A program made the translations under genes and the position numbers. Of a stretch of DNA of 64,000 bases, positions 26,480 through 39,454 are shown piece after piece. The notes under the pieces were generated by a model. The model worked only from the letters and a program-made list of their open reading frames with translations. It was not told where the DNA came from and searched no databases. The stretch spans positions 2,487,501 to 2,551,500 of the forward strand of contig JAUCBN010000007.1 in the NCBI GenBank assembly GCA_035048815.1. Reading direction: 5' to 3'. Position 1 is the stretch's first letter. The number at the start of each line of letters is the position of its first letter. The DNA is from Abelmoschus esculentus. Lineage: Eukaryota > Streptophyta > Magnoliopsida > Malvales > Malvaceae.

Positions 26480-26562
26480 TATTATATTATATTATATTAT
26501 ATTATATTATATTATATTATATTATATTATATTATATTATATTATATTATATTATATTATAT
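26480..26562. repeat. (ATTAT)n minisatellite
   Basis: About sixteen uninterrupted copies of the pentamer ATTAT. The purity implies recent expansion and likely length variation. Confidence 0.95.
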
Positions 26563-28489
26563 ACCTCCTAACGTGACCCATAGAATGGTGAGGTTGAGAT
26601 AATAATCCAAACAAAAGCAATTATTCTGATGATGATTAATGATACATGTGCAACCCATGAGGCATATGAACACAAACCCATGATGCATAAGTATGTGTCA
26701 TTACATCCATAGAATAATACGTTTAATATTATAATCTCATATTAATTAGAGATTGGTGTGAAGTTTAGAGTTTTAGAATTTATAGATATTGGTTAGGATT
26801 AAGGTTTATAAATTAAAGTCTAAAATCTTCATCATATTACTCTAAACTTCAATTCTTAAATTAAAATCTTAGATATGAACAATTAAATCTCTAAAACATA
26901 TAATTAAAATACTAATGGAAGCTTTTAGTATCCGTCATTAATATATCGAATATAAATCCTTTGAATTTTATGACTAGGAATAAAAAATAGTTCGTTATAG
27001 AACAAGAAATTCTAGTGAAAAAATGTATATTTTTATCTGATTTTTGTTATTAGTGGATGATGAATTTGACAAAACAGCTGGTGGGGAGTGATGAAGTTTC
27101 CAAGAAGGCAGCAATTGAGGAGACTGGGGCAAGTGGTCTGGGTGGGGCTGTCCAACTTTTTGTTGCATAACAATCATGGTTTGGGTACAAAGGATAAATC
27201 ACACATTTTCTATCTAATTTGATGGGTGTAATTATATATAAGTTTAAATTAAAAATAAAAAATATATATATAAGATGAATTTTTATTTATATTATTTGAT
27301 AGAGTTAAATTTATGTTTTTATTCAAAAAATTTAAAACGATTATTTCGTATTAGATTCATGTTTAAAGAAATCTTTTAAACTAGCATATAAGGTATTAAA
27401 AATATAGCATTATATTAAAATTTATTTTAATTTTGTGTTATTAAATTAAATGAATTAGTATTTTATTTTATTCAAATCAAATAATTTTTTATAAAAATCA
27501 TGATATTTTCTATTATTCTGTATGATAATTTGTTTTAAAATTAAATCAACATTAAATTAATATTTCCAGTGGTTTAATTGCAACAATGCGTTTAGTAATT
27601 TAAAAATGAAAATTATGTTGTAAAATATTTATGAAAAACGTAAAATATAGTTATAAATTAAAATTTATAAATAATCCTTTTAACGCAAATAAACTCCAAT
27701 TTTGATCACCCCTAGGTTGTTTGCTCGGCTGATGGTCTCTCGTGTGTATTCTACTTGCTTAACCCTAGGTTTAGGCGGTTAACAATCTAGGTTTGATTTC
27801 GGCTGGGGATATCTAACCCTAGGAAATATACTTTCCTAACGCTAGGTCGGGTTGTTTGCTCTAGAACCGGCTGGTGGAAATAGAGTTATTATCGAGGGGA
27901 TTTTAATTAATTAATTCTAGGGTTTGTTTATATTTCGAACGAATATATTGATTTTAGGATTTTTTTTAAAAATTAAAATTATTTATTTAGTTTTTTTTAT
28001 TTGTGAGTGAAATTTTTGAGTTTTTTTTTTTTTAATTTTAAATGCTTTATTTATTAAAATGTTAGAATTAACATATAAGATATGAGGAAGAAAACGATAG
28101 TAATTTATAGTTTTTAATTTGTAAAAAATAAAGATAATATGATTTTATTTTATTTTATTTGATATAATTGGATAGAATCATAAATAAAACAGTAAAAATA
28201 ATTTATAAAATAATTTTTAATTTTATTTTAAAATATAATTAACTATATGTAGAGCTTTTAAAATTTTTAATAATCATTAATCTAATAATTTTTCCAATAA
28301 TGGCACTTCTAAACTTGACATGAAAAACAACCAATACCTTACATTTTCTAAAAATAAACTTTACCAATATCACCACCACTTCGATCACCGTGACATCCGG
28401 CCCACAATATAGATTGGATTTTAGGGTTTAGTTTTAGCAAACAAAATGCATACAACACAGGCGCTTATAATGTTCTATTATAATTAGGG

Positions 28490-28890
28490 CAGTAAATAAG
28501 ATAAGACAGATCATAGGTTATTCATATTTAATTTAATTAAAGTTCAGTTAAAATTCAATTCGATTAAATTCGATTCAAGCTTGAATTCGATTTAAACCTT
28601 AAACATAAATCTTAAACCTTAAATTAACACACTAAACCCTAAAATTAACAAGGTTGAGTTTACACAACTTGTGTATCGTTTTTCATTAGGCTTTAAATGA
28701 GACGTGACGAATAAGAGTTACTCGAGTCTAACACAATCAAAGACCGGTCAACAATTGACTCAATTAGGCTCGAATAAAGCTCAAACTCAACTTGAGTTCT
28801 TAACGAGCCGAGCTGAGCTTAGATTTTTCAAACTCGTTTAAAATTACTCAAGCTCGAAGTCGACTCAGAATTTTAACAAACCGAATCGAA
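28490..28890. repeat. Dispersed repeat, copy 1
   Basis: Shares blocks with 51440-51900: TAAA-TTAACAC-CTAAA, AAAATTAACAAG, ACAA-TTGTGTATC, and TTTAAAT-AGACGTGAC followed by ATAAGA-TTA. It is also rich in GAGTC/GAGCTC/CTCGA words (GAGCCGAGCTGAGCTT). Non-coding; mobile-element class not recognised. Confidence 0.6.
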
Positions 28891-29099
28891 TTTAACACTA
28901 CTCATACACCCTCCTAATCACAATTCACAACCATGCTGGAAAGCTTTTTTTTTTTCCGGTACAACTCCGAGAAGCGGATGGATGTTTGTCGACACGAGTT
29001 TGCCAATTTAATGAGAAAAATAAATGTATTTGAATTTTTAAACAATGTATGCAATTTACATGATTTGTTAGACTTTCGAACTGACGGAACATGTCGGTA

Positions 29100-31832
29100 T
29101 TAAAGCAGTGTAGGATTGGAGTCGAAGAAGTTTGCAGGCCGGAGCTGGAAGCCACTGTGAACGGATGGCATCACCGGAAAATCTTCCTGATAGGGGCTGT
29201 GATGGAGGCCAACGGTGTACCACACAACGAGATCTTGGTTCTCTACCATTTTGTTCCTGAAACAACATACACAGGAGAATTCTAAAATTCGAATCCCTGA
29301 ATTTATTTATAATCCTCAATAAATTAAATTAATTTTGGATATTCAAACTGGATTATAAGAATACAATTCATCTATTAATATCATAATATTATAAGTATTT
29401 ATAATTAAATTTGAATAAAAATTCAAAAATTATTCAATTTGATTTAAAATTTTTAAATTTAATTTGATTAAAAAATTTAAACAAGATTCATTAACTTGAT
29501 TATTTTAAAGATTTTTGTATCAATTCAATCGAATATTCGTACTTAAAAAATATAAAAGAAATAAAAAATTGTTACCTCTTGGTCCAAATGGCTAAGCCAT
29601 CGTCTCCGCGGCTTCTATCAGCATAAAACCCACCAGCCCATCTCTCCGACTTATTATAAGCCGTCACCCAAACTTGGTATTTGGTATAAGCCGCCCTAAT
29701 TTGAGGATAATCATCATCGGTTAACAGAGAAGTCAGCGGCTCCCCGGGTATTAGCCGATAACCCACTTGATTCCCAAGCTTGGTTTTCTTATTCGGGTTC
29801 ACGACCAACAAGTCAGCCGGCTCTAAGCCGAGACGAAATCGTGCATCGGCTTCAGTTTTAGCGGTCTCCTTCACGATCCTCCAGTAGCTTTTTCTTGGAG
29901 AAGCGTTAGAGTCCGTTACTCTTACCGTTTCTTGTTTTGCCCTGACGAAGGAGTTACCGTTACCGTCAACATCAAGATCCAAGTAATATGTGAGGAAATG
30001 GTCATGATTAACGGCGACGGTGTTGTCCGCTACTAACGTGCCGTACACGTCCGCCGTCATTTGCTTCTTATTTGTGTAAGGACTGCCTTTCAGCAATAAT
30101 ATCCCCGTTAAATCCACCTGAGAAACTAATTCTGGTTAACACGTAATATATCAAATTTTACAACATTATATTAAAATTAAATTATATAAATGTATAATTA
30201 ATGATTTGATTTTTTAAAAATCGGTTAGAGAGATGAATTGATAAAATTTTTATTAAAAAATTTAAAATTTTTAAATCATATTTTATTGTTTTTGTATCGA
30301 ATTTGAGATTAATATCAACTTTAATTAAGTTTTAATCTTACCCCCACTTTAATGGTTCCGCCTGTCTTGAATTCCCAGTCTAGCACGTAATCATAATTCC
30401 CCACCGTAGCCACCATTCTAACCACCAAACTTCTTTCTGGTTGCCCACTCCTTATCTACCATACCAAGACAATGCAGCTTAAAAAAATAATAATCAAAGA
30501 TACTGATCACATACCTAACACATGCTGGTATGACATTGCACTCAACAACTAATGAATCTTATTATTATTATATAAGATTTTTTACTTTTGTTTAATTAAT
30601 TTATTTATAAATTTGTAATCATATTTTTAAATATTTATGTTTTTTTCTATTCGAAACGGGCACAAATGTTGTATTTTACGGATAGAGTACCTTACCACAG
30701 TTCCAGGGTTATTGATTTCAGCGTGTCTCCAACCTATATCTCCTGAAGTCCTTTGAAATATACAAATAACCCTTTGCATTTTCATAGGCCGTCCGTCCGC
30801 TCCCGCAACATACCCGTCCATATATTCCGCGTTCGCCGGACAATCAATCAACGGCTGGAGAGTGCTCGCCGAGCGTCCGAATCCGAACTCCCCAACATCC
30901 ATGAAAGTCCTGAAATACCACTCATTTTCAGGATCCATATAGGGAACAAAAGTTTCAGACACATGTCCCCTGTATAAAACCTGACGATACTTCTTCGTCT
31001 TCGGGTCGAGAATCGAAGCTGTTGATACTACAGTCCCGGCACGAGCATTGAACCCCACATGGAATTTCCAGTTACCCCATTTCACATTGTTTCCTTCGAT
31101 TTCGAACCCGTTTCCCTTCGTGTTACTATTATTACATGTTCCGGAATCTATATTCACCCTCGATCGGAAATCGGTTCCCTCAGCTTTAGGCACAGGAACT
31201 CTAAATCTATCGATATAATTCATGATTCGCATCGAATCCACGTCGACAAATATACTAATCCCTTCGATCGGCCTCGCATAGACGTTAACCGATCCATCTC
31301 TATAGTAACATGTGACCCTAAGAGCTCTTCTTGTCACCAGTTCCCCGTACCAACCAACGGTGAGTGGCACACATGAAACTTCGGACACATTTAAACCCCT
31401 ACTCGCAATTGATTTCGTGAATTTGGGGTATTGAAAAGGCAAAGTACTCGCCTTGACGAACTCGTTAAAAGTGAACGGCGGGTAACCGTGACCGGTGTAG
31501 ACTTGGTTCGATACGATTGAACCGGCGGCTATGTCTACAACAAGTTCCCGAGTCTCTCCTCCAGCTCGAACCACCACCATGGCTCGTCGAGAACGACCCT
31601 TTCGATTCGGGTTCTCCAAAGACAGCCATCTAAGAACATCGTTTTTATCCGGTTCTTCGAGATCAATGACGTGATATGTCAGGTTTGGAAGAGAACCGAT
31701 CTTAGACTTGTCGACAATGAGCTTTATCTGGTTTATTTCGGATGGGGTGAGAGGGTCCAAGGGATGATGATAAAGACCAAGACATAAGCAACATTGTAAT
31801 AAAAACGCTAGGACAAATAATGGAACTGTCAT
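29100..31832 (-). CDS. Primary (copper) amine oxidase
   Basis: Four exons on the minus strand: 31832-30696, 30455-30342, 30117-29576 and 29256-29100, giving 649 aa. The first ATG of the open frame is at 31832 (MTVPLFVLAFLLQCCLCLG, a signal peptide), so the enzyme is secreted or vacuolar. It oxidises primary amines such as putrescine to aldehyde, NH3 and H2O2. The catalytic base Asp is in FRTFMDVGEFGFG (about 312). The topaquinone precursor is Tyr400 in VATVGNYDY. Two copper ligands are His455 and His457 in AVNHDHF. The third is in GLHHSPYQEDFP (about 617), in exon 4, which has no ATG but reads cleanly from AG|G AAC to LRPANFFDSNPTLL and stop. All key residues are present and length is normal for the family. 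It resembles Arabidopsis AO1 (At4g14940), which lies next to KMS1 there as here. Confidence 0.95.
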
Positions 31833-33604
31833 GGATTTATGTCCTAACAAAAGTCTTTGACCTAGCTGTCGTGTTTTAGGGCAACTAACTGTTTCGAATT
31901 ATATACAGGTGCTCAAAGGAGAAAACTAGCTAGGTCCAACTGCTAAATTAACGGTGAAGTTCGCTCACCAGTAAAGCATAATATATTCATCGCCAACTCC
32001 ACACAATCCGAATAAAAAATAGTTTCGAATTCTAAATTCTAAAAATAAATCGTAAAATAAACATAATATATATATATATATATATATAACAAATCCCACG
32101 TTATAGAAATCTATTGTTAATTAGAATATTCAATGTAGATCTCTTAAGAGTTGAAATATGGATTTGCCATTAATTATTTGTTACTCTTTTTACAAGTCTT
32201 CTTTAAACTTTAATCATAATTATTGTGTTGATCACGTCCCTTGCATGATGACATTATTGTGTAATATTCTAAAAGGGGGAAATTAGTGTTTTCTAAAGGT
32301 TTAATTGTCCTCCCAGTCCCTGTAAGCTTTGTATATTTGAAGTTCAGTTTTTCTTCTTGTTGTTCTAGGATTTTGACCCCTGTACTCTTTTGATTTTATA
32401 AGTAAAGTTCAATGACATCGGTCGCAAAACTTAATATTATTTATTGAGGGAACCATTTAAAAATATTTAAATTTTAAGGTGGCTAATGGTATAAAGTCTA
32501 TGTTTTTAAAAGATTAAAATAAAATTTTACTATTACACCAACTTATTTTTAAAAAAATTTAAAAATTTTAGAGGGATCGTGGCTTTGCCGATCCTCGCCA
32601 GGTACCGCCCCTGGATAACACCACCAAAAAACTTCGATTAGATTGGATTATCAGGCATTTTAAATAAAAAATCAATCACGTGATTAATTTAAAATCGTAC
32701 AACACAATCAGATATTTAAAACCGTAAACCTTACAAGACTAGATTTTTATATTTTTATTTGCTTATTTAGTCTTCAACGGATAAAATACCGACTATAATA
32801 GCACATTTTTTTTTTAATTTTAAAAACACAACACAATCCAATTTCAGATAAATCCTTTCGACGGTGTTATGAATTAGACTTCCATTATAAAATCAAGAGA
32901 ATAGAAGGGCTAAATATCAAAAACATGAAAAGTACAGGGACAATAAATATACTTCTACCTCTTTTATTTTATATTATTTCAGTAATTATTCCTTTCTAAA
33001 CGGACACTACACATTGCCGAAACTTTCACAGGTTCTTTACTTGCGATTACAGCAATAAACATTTGACAGCAATAATATATCTTGCAAAGTGAAAGACGTG
33101 CGTTGCAGCCTGTGCTTTATAAAGTCCACAGATTGCTTTGCTGGATAGATAGATTATAATACTCGAAAAAGAGTATCAATGGAGTTTAGGGTTAATGAAA
33201 AAGTCATATAACAGCTGACATTAGAACATTAGTCTGTAATTATCATTTTGATTTATTTTTTTATATGAAACGAAAGTTTATATTATACATCATATGTATA
33301 AATTCAATTATATTTAGTGTCGGGTCGAATCGTATATCTAATCAAAGAGTAAAACTCTGTTAATATTATCCCTAAAAGACTCGAGGGAAAGTTGAGCAAC
33401 GGAAGTCATCGTTTTTGGCTGTGTACGGTGTTGGTGTTCTTCAAGCTGAATCAATCTAAGTAATAATTCTCGTGATAATTAAGACACGTCCGATTTAAGC
33501 ACTTCAGTTGTACTTAGCCGGGTGGATTAAGAGATATAATATAATTTTATATTACCTTCTTTATATAAAAATATGTTCACACTTTTTTATATGTTTAAAT
33601 GCTG

Positions 33605-33795
33605 GTATTTATATTTTGACAATTGTCAAACACAAACATATTCATATATATTAAATGAAGATTATAATAAAATGTTTTAATAAGTTTAATAATTACTTTT
33701 GATTTTGTTGAAGGATTCTAAACCCCAACTCATATCTATATTTTAACGGCTGTCAAACACAAACATAAGTATATATTAAATGAAGATCATAATAT
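33605..33795. repeat. Diverged duplication, about 130-bp spacing
   Basis: Blocks TGTCAAACACAAACATA, ATATATTAAATGAAGAT and CATAATA occur at about 33620-33670 and again at 33747-33795 in the same order and orientation. Confidence 0.6.
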
Positions 33796-35044
33796 ACTGT
33801 CTGAATACGTTTTACAAGTACCATTCTGTTGACAGATTTCAGATCTAAAACACGTTTTGTATTGTTACATGGTTTTACCATATTAATTTTATCTAGAGTT
33901 ACTTGGAACAATATTGAACATGTTCATAGAGGTTTTATTTGGTTAATTAAACAAAGTTAAATTCATCATATTTTTCTTTGATTGTTTATTGAACTTGATA
34001 AAATTCCATTAATTTTATCTATTTTTGAATTAATTTAATTTTGTTATAAATTTTAGTGTTTGTGATTATTAGTTATTTTAGATTAATTTAAATATTTTGT
34101 ATTTGGGTTAAAATTTATTTAGGTCTTGAAACTTAATGTGTCGAGGTTAAAAATTAGTCGGGTATAAACTTAACGTATAATAATATAAATGATTAAACAT
34201 TTAGTATTTTTAATTATTTCAATTAATTATTTACTAATCAATAACGAATTTTTGACAAAATTTTTAACCGTTATTTAAAATAAATTTTAATTCAATTAAT
34301 TATTTCAATTTTAACGGGATAATAGACATCGTTTGGTATACTCTTTCCCAACTGCGTCTGATATGGTGAACACCATGAGCACCTGTTCAACCCCTTTTAC
34401 CTTCACATGTATACAGATTTTTTAAGTTATAATTTAAGTAAATCAGTGATTGTCTCTTATTATTTTAATTATATTTAAGGTGTTTTCTCGATAAAATAAT
34501 GATCATACATGTTAGATAAAATTTAATTGTATTTTTATAATTTATTAATAAAATATTAAATTAATCAATTAAAATAATAAAATATATTTTCATAACTATA
34601 TAATTCTTTCTATTTTGAAATTTATTTAGGATTTCGAAAATATTCAAAACATTTCTATTCTTACCCAAAAAATTGTATTATGCCACAAGATATGATTTCA
34701 AGCACCTTCGAAAATATTCAATTAGTTGGATTATGGTACTCTGACATTGCTGTAACAAACACACAAAGAGTAGTTTCACAGATGAAAGTCTTAGCTAGAA
34801 GTGCAACCTGAGGTGAAGACTGACTTCAGAACATAACTCAGCATCTCCTGCAGAATTATGATGAGCTCGATTCCTAACTCGAGATATCATCCACGGGCTC
34901 GCCTTCCAAGAAAGTGAACAAATTGATGTAGATTTGGGTCATGGGGTACTTGGGCTTGCATACCATTCGTGTCACACCTCGCAAAATTAGGACACATGTT
35001 AACGGGAACTTATTATTGTCGATTATACCTAGACACACTATCAT

Positions 35045-35535
35045 GCGCCTACTTATGAATATTTAGGGTGTATAAATGAATCGAGTTTAAACGAATAAGA
35101 TTATATTTATATTCATTTATTTATTTTTAAAGGTGTTCAGATTTAGTTTGTGTTCGTTTAATGTTCACGAACATATTCGTTTAAGTTTTCGCAAACGGTG
35201 TTCAAGAATATATTCATTTATTCGTTTGTGAATATGTTCGTTTTTATGTTTAAAAATGTTAACAAAATTAACAATAAATAAATAAAATAAAACTTACATT
35301 CAATATGAACTTATATTACATCCTTAATAACAAAAAAAAAATAGTACTTTTGTTTGTGAGCCTATAAAGTATTTTTAACATATAAATCAGTCTATAAATA
35401 AACCTATAAACGACACATAAACGAACTGAACACATTTCTATTTGTGTTTGTTTATTAAACGGATATAAAACTTTTATTTATATTTATTTAGTGAATAACT
35501 CCTCGAACATTTTATTCATTTACACTCCTAAACAC
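35045..35535. repeat. TTCGTTTA/GTTCACGAACA dispersed repeat
   Basis: Starts GTGTATAAATGAATCGAGTTT and ends near TTATTCATTTACACTCC, which are roughly inverted, with internal TTCGTTTAATGTTCACGAAC and ATTCGTTTGTGAATATGTTC palindromic blocks. The layout is that of a non-autonomous foldback element. No coding capacity. Confidence 0.5.
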
Positions 35536-36281
35536 CTGTCAATGGGTCACATGTGTTGTGTTCCGAAGCACTGTCTAAAACTCACGAGGCTACTAGGGAC
35601 TTGGAACATGTGATGAAATAAAGCATGTAGTGACCATTATCATGGTGTTGTTTGTGGATCATAAAATGTTCTTCTGTATTGAAATAGTGGAATTAAAAAA
35701 ATTATGAAATTATTGAAATCTCTAAACAAGATCTTTGCCTCAATTAATAGGTGTCTTAATTTTCCTACCGGTATAAACTAAACTTATTTTTATATAAATT
35801 TTTCACTATATCTGAAATAAATCGATAATTTATTTAAAGATTAATGAATGTTTTATTATTCGATTCGACGTAGGTTAATATTTTTCGGGTTATTTTACTA
35901 AATATACAAAAGAAGAAAACCTCACAAATGGAGTATCCCCCTGTCCACAGTGTAGGAAACTAGAAAGACTTAGTGGCTTGAGGCATAAGTGAGGTTAAGT
36001 AAGACAACAATGTGGCCAAAAAAGGGTTGAGCTGAGCTCTTAACACCCTAGCTGATTGGTGGGGGTGGTTTCTTATTCAACAAGGGAAAAGAAAACAGGG
36101 TTTTGACAGTGACATTGTACCAACATCAAAATCAATCCATGATTGGCAAGCAAGTAACAAGTGAAATTTTCCCAATAAAAGGAACAGAAACAAATTCAAA
36201 ATTGGTTGGACAAATAGGACTTGTAATTTATCATGATTCTCTAAGGTTCAGTCTCTGGGGGCTTCTCTTCTTGTCACCTAC

Positions 36282-36595
36282 ATGAACCAAAGCCACTCCT
36301 TGGGCAATGGGGTGGCTTCAATCCCTCGTTTCTCCGGTGAGGAAGCTCTGGTTTCGCCTACACTCGGATCAGAGGAAAAGTATGTTTACTCACGTCCTTT
36401 ATCTATGTACTTTCTTGTTTCTTCTACGACGGACCGATATGATCGGAGTTTTAACTTGAATTGATTTTCTGGTTAGGAAGAGGGATATACATTCTGTATG
36501 AAGATGTGAAATCTTGCCCTTGTGAAGATGTGCATGTTTTATGGTCCATTCTGATGGAATCAAATGCACCATCCCCGCCGCCTGCAAAACACTGA
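36282..36595 (+). CDS. Putative small two-exon protein (CPCEDV motif)
   Basis: Exon 2 (to the TGA ending at 36595) encodes GIYILYEDVKSCPCEDVHVL, then WSILMESNAPSPPPAKH and stop, with a compact, protein-like composition. Exon 1 starts at ATG 36282 (MNQSHSLGNGVASIPRFSGE). Two splices keep the frame: donor GTGAGG after 36336 with acceptor TTAG (exon from 36477), or donor GTATGT after 36379 with acceptor GAAG (exon from 36481). The products are about 58 or 71 aa. I believe plant genomes encode similar short proteins with an EDVKSCPCEDV...LWSIL core, but I cannot name the family or its function. No signal peptide or membrane helix is visible. It sits between the amine oxidase and eS24 genes. A chance ORF is the alternative, and the splice choice is unresolved. 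Confidence 0.5.
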
Positions 36596-37565
36596 AACAC
36601 CATTTTCTCAGTATCATTCTCCGTGTTTTTGTACATAACATCTATGTTATCTCCGATCTCCGGTCTCGGTGAGTATTTTACACAAATGTATCACATATAA
36701 CTAAACTTGTTTTTTTCTATTCCCGAAAAAATATCGGATGTAAATATCGATAAAGATATTCGACGGAATGGAAAATCCGAGTAAATTAGTACAATTATTT
36801 ACGAATGTTAGTTAGAAAAGCTTTTGTATGAAAGAAAGTGTGGTAGTTGTTTCTTCTTCTTTTCTTTTTCACTTGTCTCATTGTTGTTGCTGTGTCAATT
36901 TCCAGTAGTTGATTTCTTGTATGAAATGGACAGGGGAAATGCTTTGAATAGATGTAATAACCTACATGATTTTTCAATGTCTTGATTTGCACTTAAACAA
37001 TTGGATAAAATGTTACATATTTCACACGTTCTGCATGGACATTGGTCGGATCCAATCTTTATAGAATACAATAAGATTTTATATTTTAGTCACACAGAGA
37101 CTTGTCTGATTAAAATATTGAAACCCATTGGATCTATTAACATTAAATTGATGCTCAATAAATTAGATATTTCAGACAAATGTGTAGAGAAAACATGAGT
37201 TACTTTGTTATGTATTAAAAAAATCTATTAGTCGACCTAATAATTAAAGATATTTATTTGATATAAATTAATTTAATAAAAAATAATATTATTAAAAAAA
37301 ACAATCTTGAATCAAATCCAACTTATTTTGTACCATTCATCGGGTACCTCGAGCTTTCCTTCACAGGAAAATCAATATTCTGTCATCATCTCTGACGCCC
37401 CACCCATTCATTCTATTCAAAGAATCAAAACTTTAGTCTATTTCGTAGTGCATGGAACTTTCCAAGAAAGTTCATACAAGACCCCAACACTGACCAACAT
37501 CTACACATATATCTTCTTAAACTCTCAAAATAATTTTATCCTCAAGACTTGCTGGTTCTCTAACC

Positions 37566-37784
37566 ATGGCTTTGATCAATATCATGTTAGCTTCGAAGCG
37601 GAGACACTGTCGAAAAGGCACCGGATCTTCCTTCTTTGTTCCCGGATCGATAAGCTCGGGAACATCATCGTCGTTGCCGAAACAGACGGGATTTTTCAAT
37701 GAATGGTCTGCTGACTATCTGGTGCTGATACTGGTAGTTGTTGTTTCATATTCTTACTTGATGTACCTTTCAATCTTTGGGTGA
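37566..37784 (+). CDS. Possible small membrane protein, 72 aa
   Basis: A single open frame begins in an ideal plant start context (ACCATGGCT). The protein has a basic N-terminus (ASKRRHCRKG), a Ser/Gly-rich middle (PGSISSGTSSSLPKQTG) and a C-terminal hydrophobic helix (YLVLILVVVVSYSYLMYLSI), the layout of a tail-anchored peptide. I do not recognise a family. A longer plus-strand ORF (37307-37702) overlaps in another frame and looks less protein-like. Nothing upstream clearly marks a promoter. It could be a short expressed gene or chance. Confidence 0.35.
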   Translation: MALINIMLASKRRHCRKGTGSSFFVPGSISSGTSSSLPKQTGFFNEWSADYLVLILVVVVSYSYLMYLSIFG

Positions 37785-39350
37785 TCTTTGTTGTAGAAAC
37801 CAAGTTCCTATAAGCTATGGATATTGGGTGATTGAAGTATGTCTGAGGCAGGTGGCCTTTGTATAGTTAGTGTTTTTACCTTGTGATTTTGATATATTTT
37901 TGTTGTGTTGGTACACATGAAGATTATGGATTCGAACATGGTTAAGTTCGGGATTGGAATATTAATTTGAAAAGTATACACAGGTAAAAGAATCTGTATA
38001 AATCTTATTGGGACAGCATTATTTAAGGATATTTTATGAACTTTCATCCGACTTAGAGATGAAAATGAATTTAAGGGTACTGGACTATTATTTAAAAATT
38101 TTATTTTATTTTTTATATATATTTTTTATATTTTCAATTGATAATCTAATTATGTACGCCTTAAATTCTTATAATTTTACACTATATATTTATAATATTG
38201 ATAATTTGTACCTTTTACGTAAAATTTTGGTTTTGTCCTTGATTTGACTCAAACTCGACTTGAATTTTGGAGTAAAAACTCAAACTCAACTCGATCTAAT
38301 ATATTTTTTATTTGATAAAATAAAAAATTAATTTAAAAATACAAATAAATAAAGACTTTATAGCAATTATATCTAAATATTTAAAATAAAATAAAATCAT
38401 TATTTTAAATTGGATGTTTTTATCTTAAAACCAACCAAACTCAATCTCGTCCTTAATAATAACCGAACTAAACCTAATCGACCCTAAACTTTTTCTTAAA
38501 AAAACAAGATCCTAAAAAGTCGAAACTCGTCAGATTGGAGTAAAATAACACCATCCATATACATATTAGAGTGTTTTGACAATTTAAAACATAAATGTTA
38601 TCAAAATTTCCTTCTTTTTCTAAGTCGATAAACTCGATTGTATTTCTATTACATCTCTATTTCAGGACTAAATTGATAAAACATATAAAAACAAAAAATT
38701 AAATATATAATTATATAAATTTATTTAATTATTACATTAATTTTTTTATTTTTAAAATAAGTATTTGATGCATATGAAAAGTTTTTTTTACTAGTGAGAT
38801 TCTATCAATGTTCATGTTTTTTTTAATAACTTTAAACTCTGACTCTTAATTATAAACATTAAATATAAAATACACTATTAAACCTTAAAATAAGACCATA
38901 AATATTATATTTCTATCTCTAAGCCTCAAACTTACTCTAAAAATAAATTCAATGCTAATGTATAGAATATTTTTCTTAATTTCTAACAATTAACGATTTA
39001 ATTAATATCATTTAAATAGTTAAGTGATCTGAATGATATAACTTTTAGTTTAGTGGTCAAAATAAAATCATCCATATAGTTTAGTGATTATACAGATGGT
39101 TTACCCTTTCTAACACTTAATAAAATACTCCATTAAGCTATTACAATTTACAAGGTAATCTATGTTCCAATTAAGGATACAATTATTCTATCAACCAAAC
39201 ACGACCTCAAATACTTCCTCTTTTATCTACCAAAAACCCTACTGTTACATTCTCCTACATTTCAGCTTCAGCGCCGGCGCCTTGCCCTAAAACCACTTAT
39301 AACCACCACTGCCCTACAAACGAAGCAGTATCTTCAGAAAAAACCTAACT
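37785..39350. other. Intergenic upstream of eS24
   Basis: AT-rich. 38220-38520 repeats ACTCGACTTGAATTTT and CAAACTCAACTCGA words of a dispersed foldback family. At 39230-39350, AAAAACCCTA and CCCTAAAACC motifs resemble the telo-box common in ribosomal protein promoters. The sequence then enters the probable eS24 5' leader, with a 5'-UTR intron at about 39353-39450 (GTAAGC...TTCAG). Confidence 0.5.
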
Positions 39351-39454
39351 AAGTAAGCCCTTTGCTCTATATCCTCTTTAGTCAACCTTTATATATGTAT
39401 ATAACTACGTATGCTTATGCTTTACTTTGTTTTTCTTTTTGTACATTCAGAACA

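Larger units (their letters stand above)
24115..29099. other. Intergenic; minisatellite and repeat remnants
   Basis: AT-rich, about 5 kb. It holds the (ATTAT)n minisatellite at 26480-26562, a TGTATTGATACATG-type palindromic patch at 25670-25780, a 37-codon ORF at about 27057-27170, a CTAGG-rich island at 27705-27920 and a dispersed repeat at 28490-28890 shared with 51440-51900. 24120-24350 is probably the 5' leader and promoter of the KMS gene. No convincing gene. Confidence 0.5.
31860..36281. other. Intergenic; dispersed repeats
   Basis: Promoter side of the amine oxidase, then about 4 kb without a recognised gene. It contains an (AT)n run at 32069-32091 and a dispersed repeat at about 32460-32618 ending in GGTACCGCCCCTGG, the reverse complement of the AGGGGCGG end seen at 13873. 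There is also a diverged duplication at 33605-33670 / 33735-33795 and a TTCGTTTA/GTTCACGAACA repeat at 35045-35535. Confidence 0.5.

Noticed and set aside
37307..37702. 131-codon plus-strand ORF
   Set aside because: Composition looks random. Part of it overlaps, in another frame, the 72-aa candidate that has the better start context. Kept out for lack of support.
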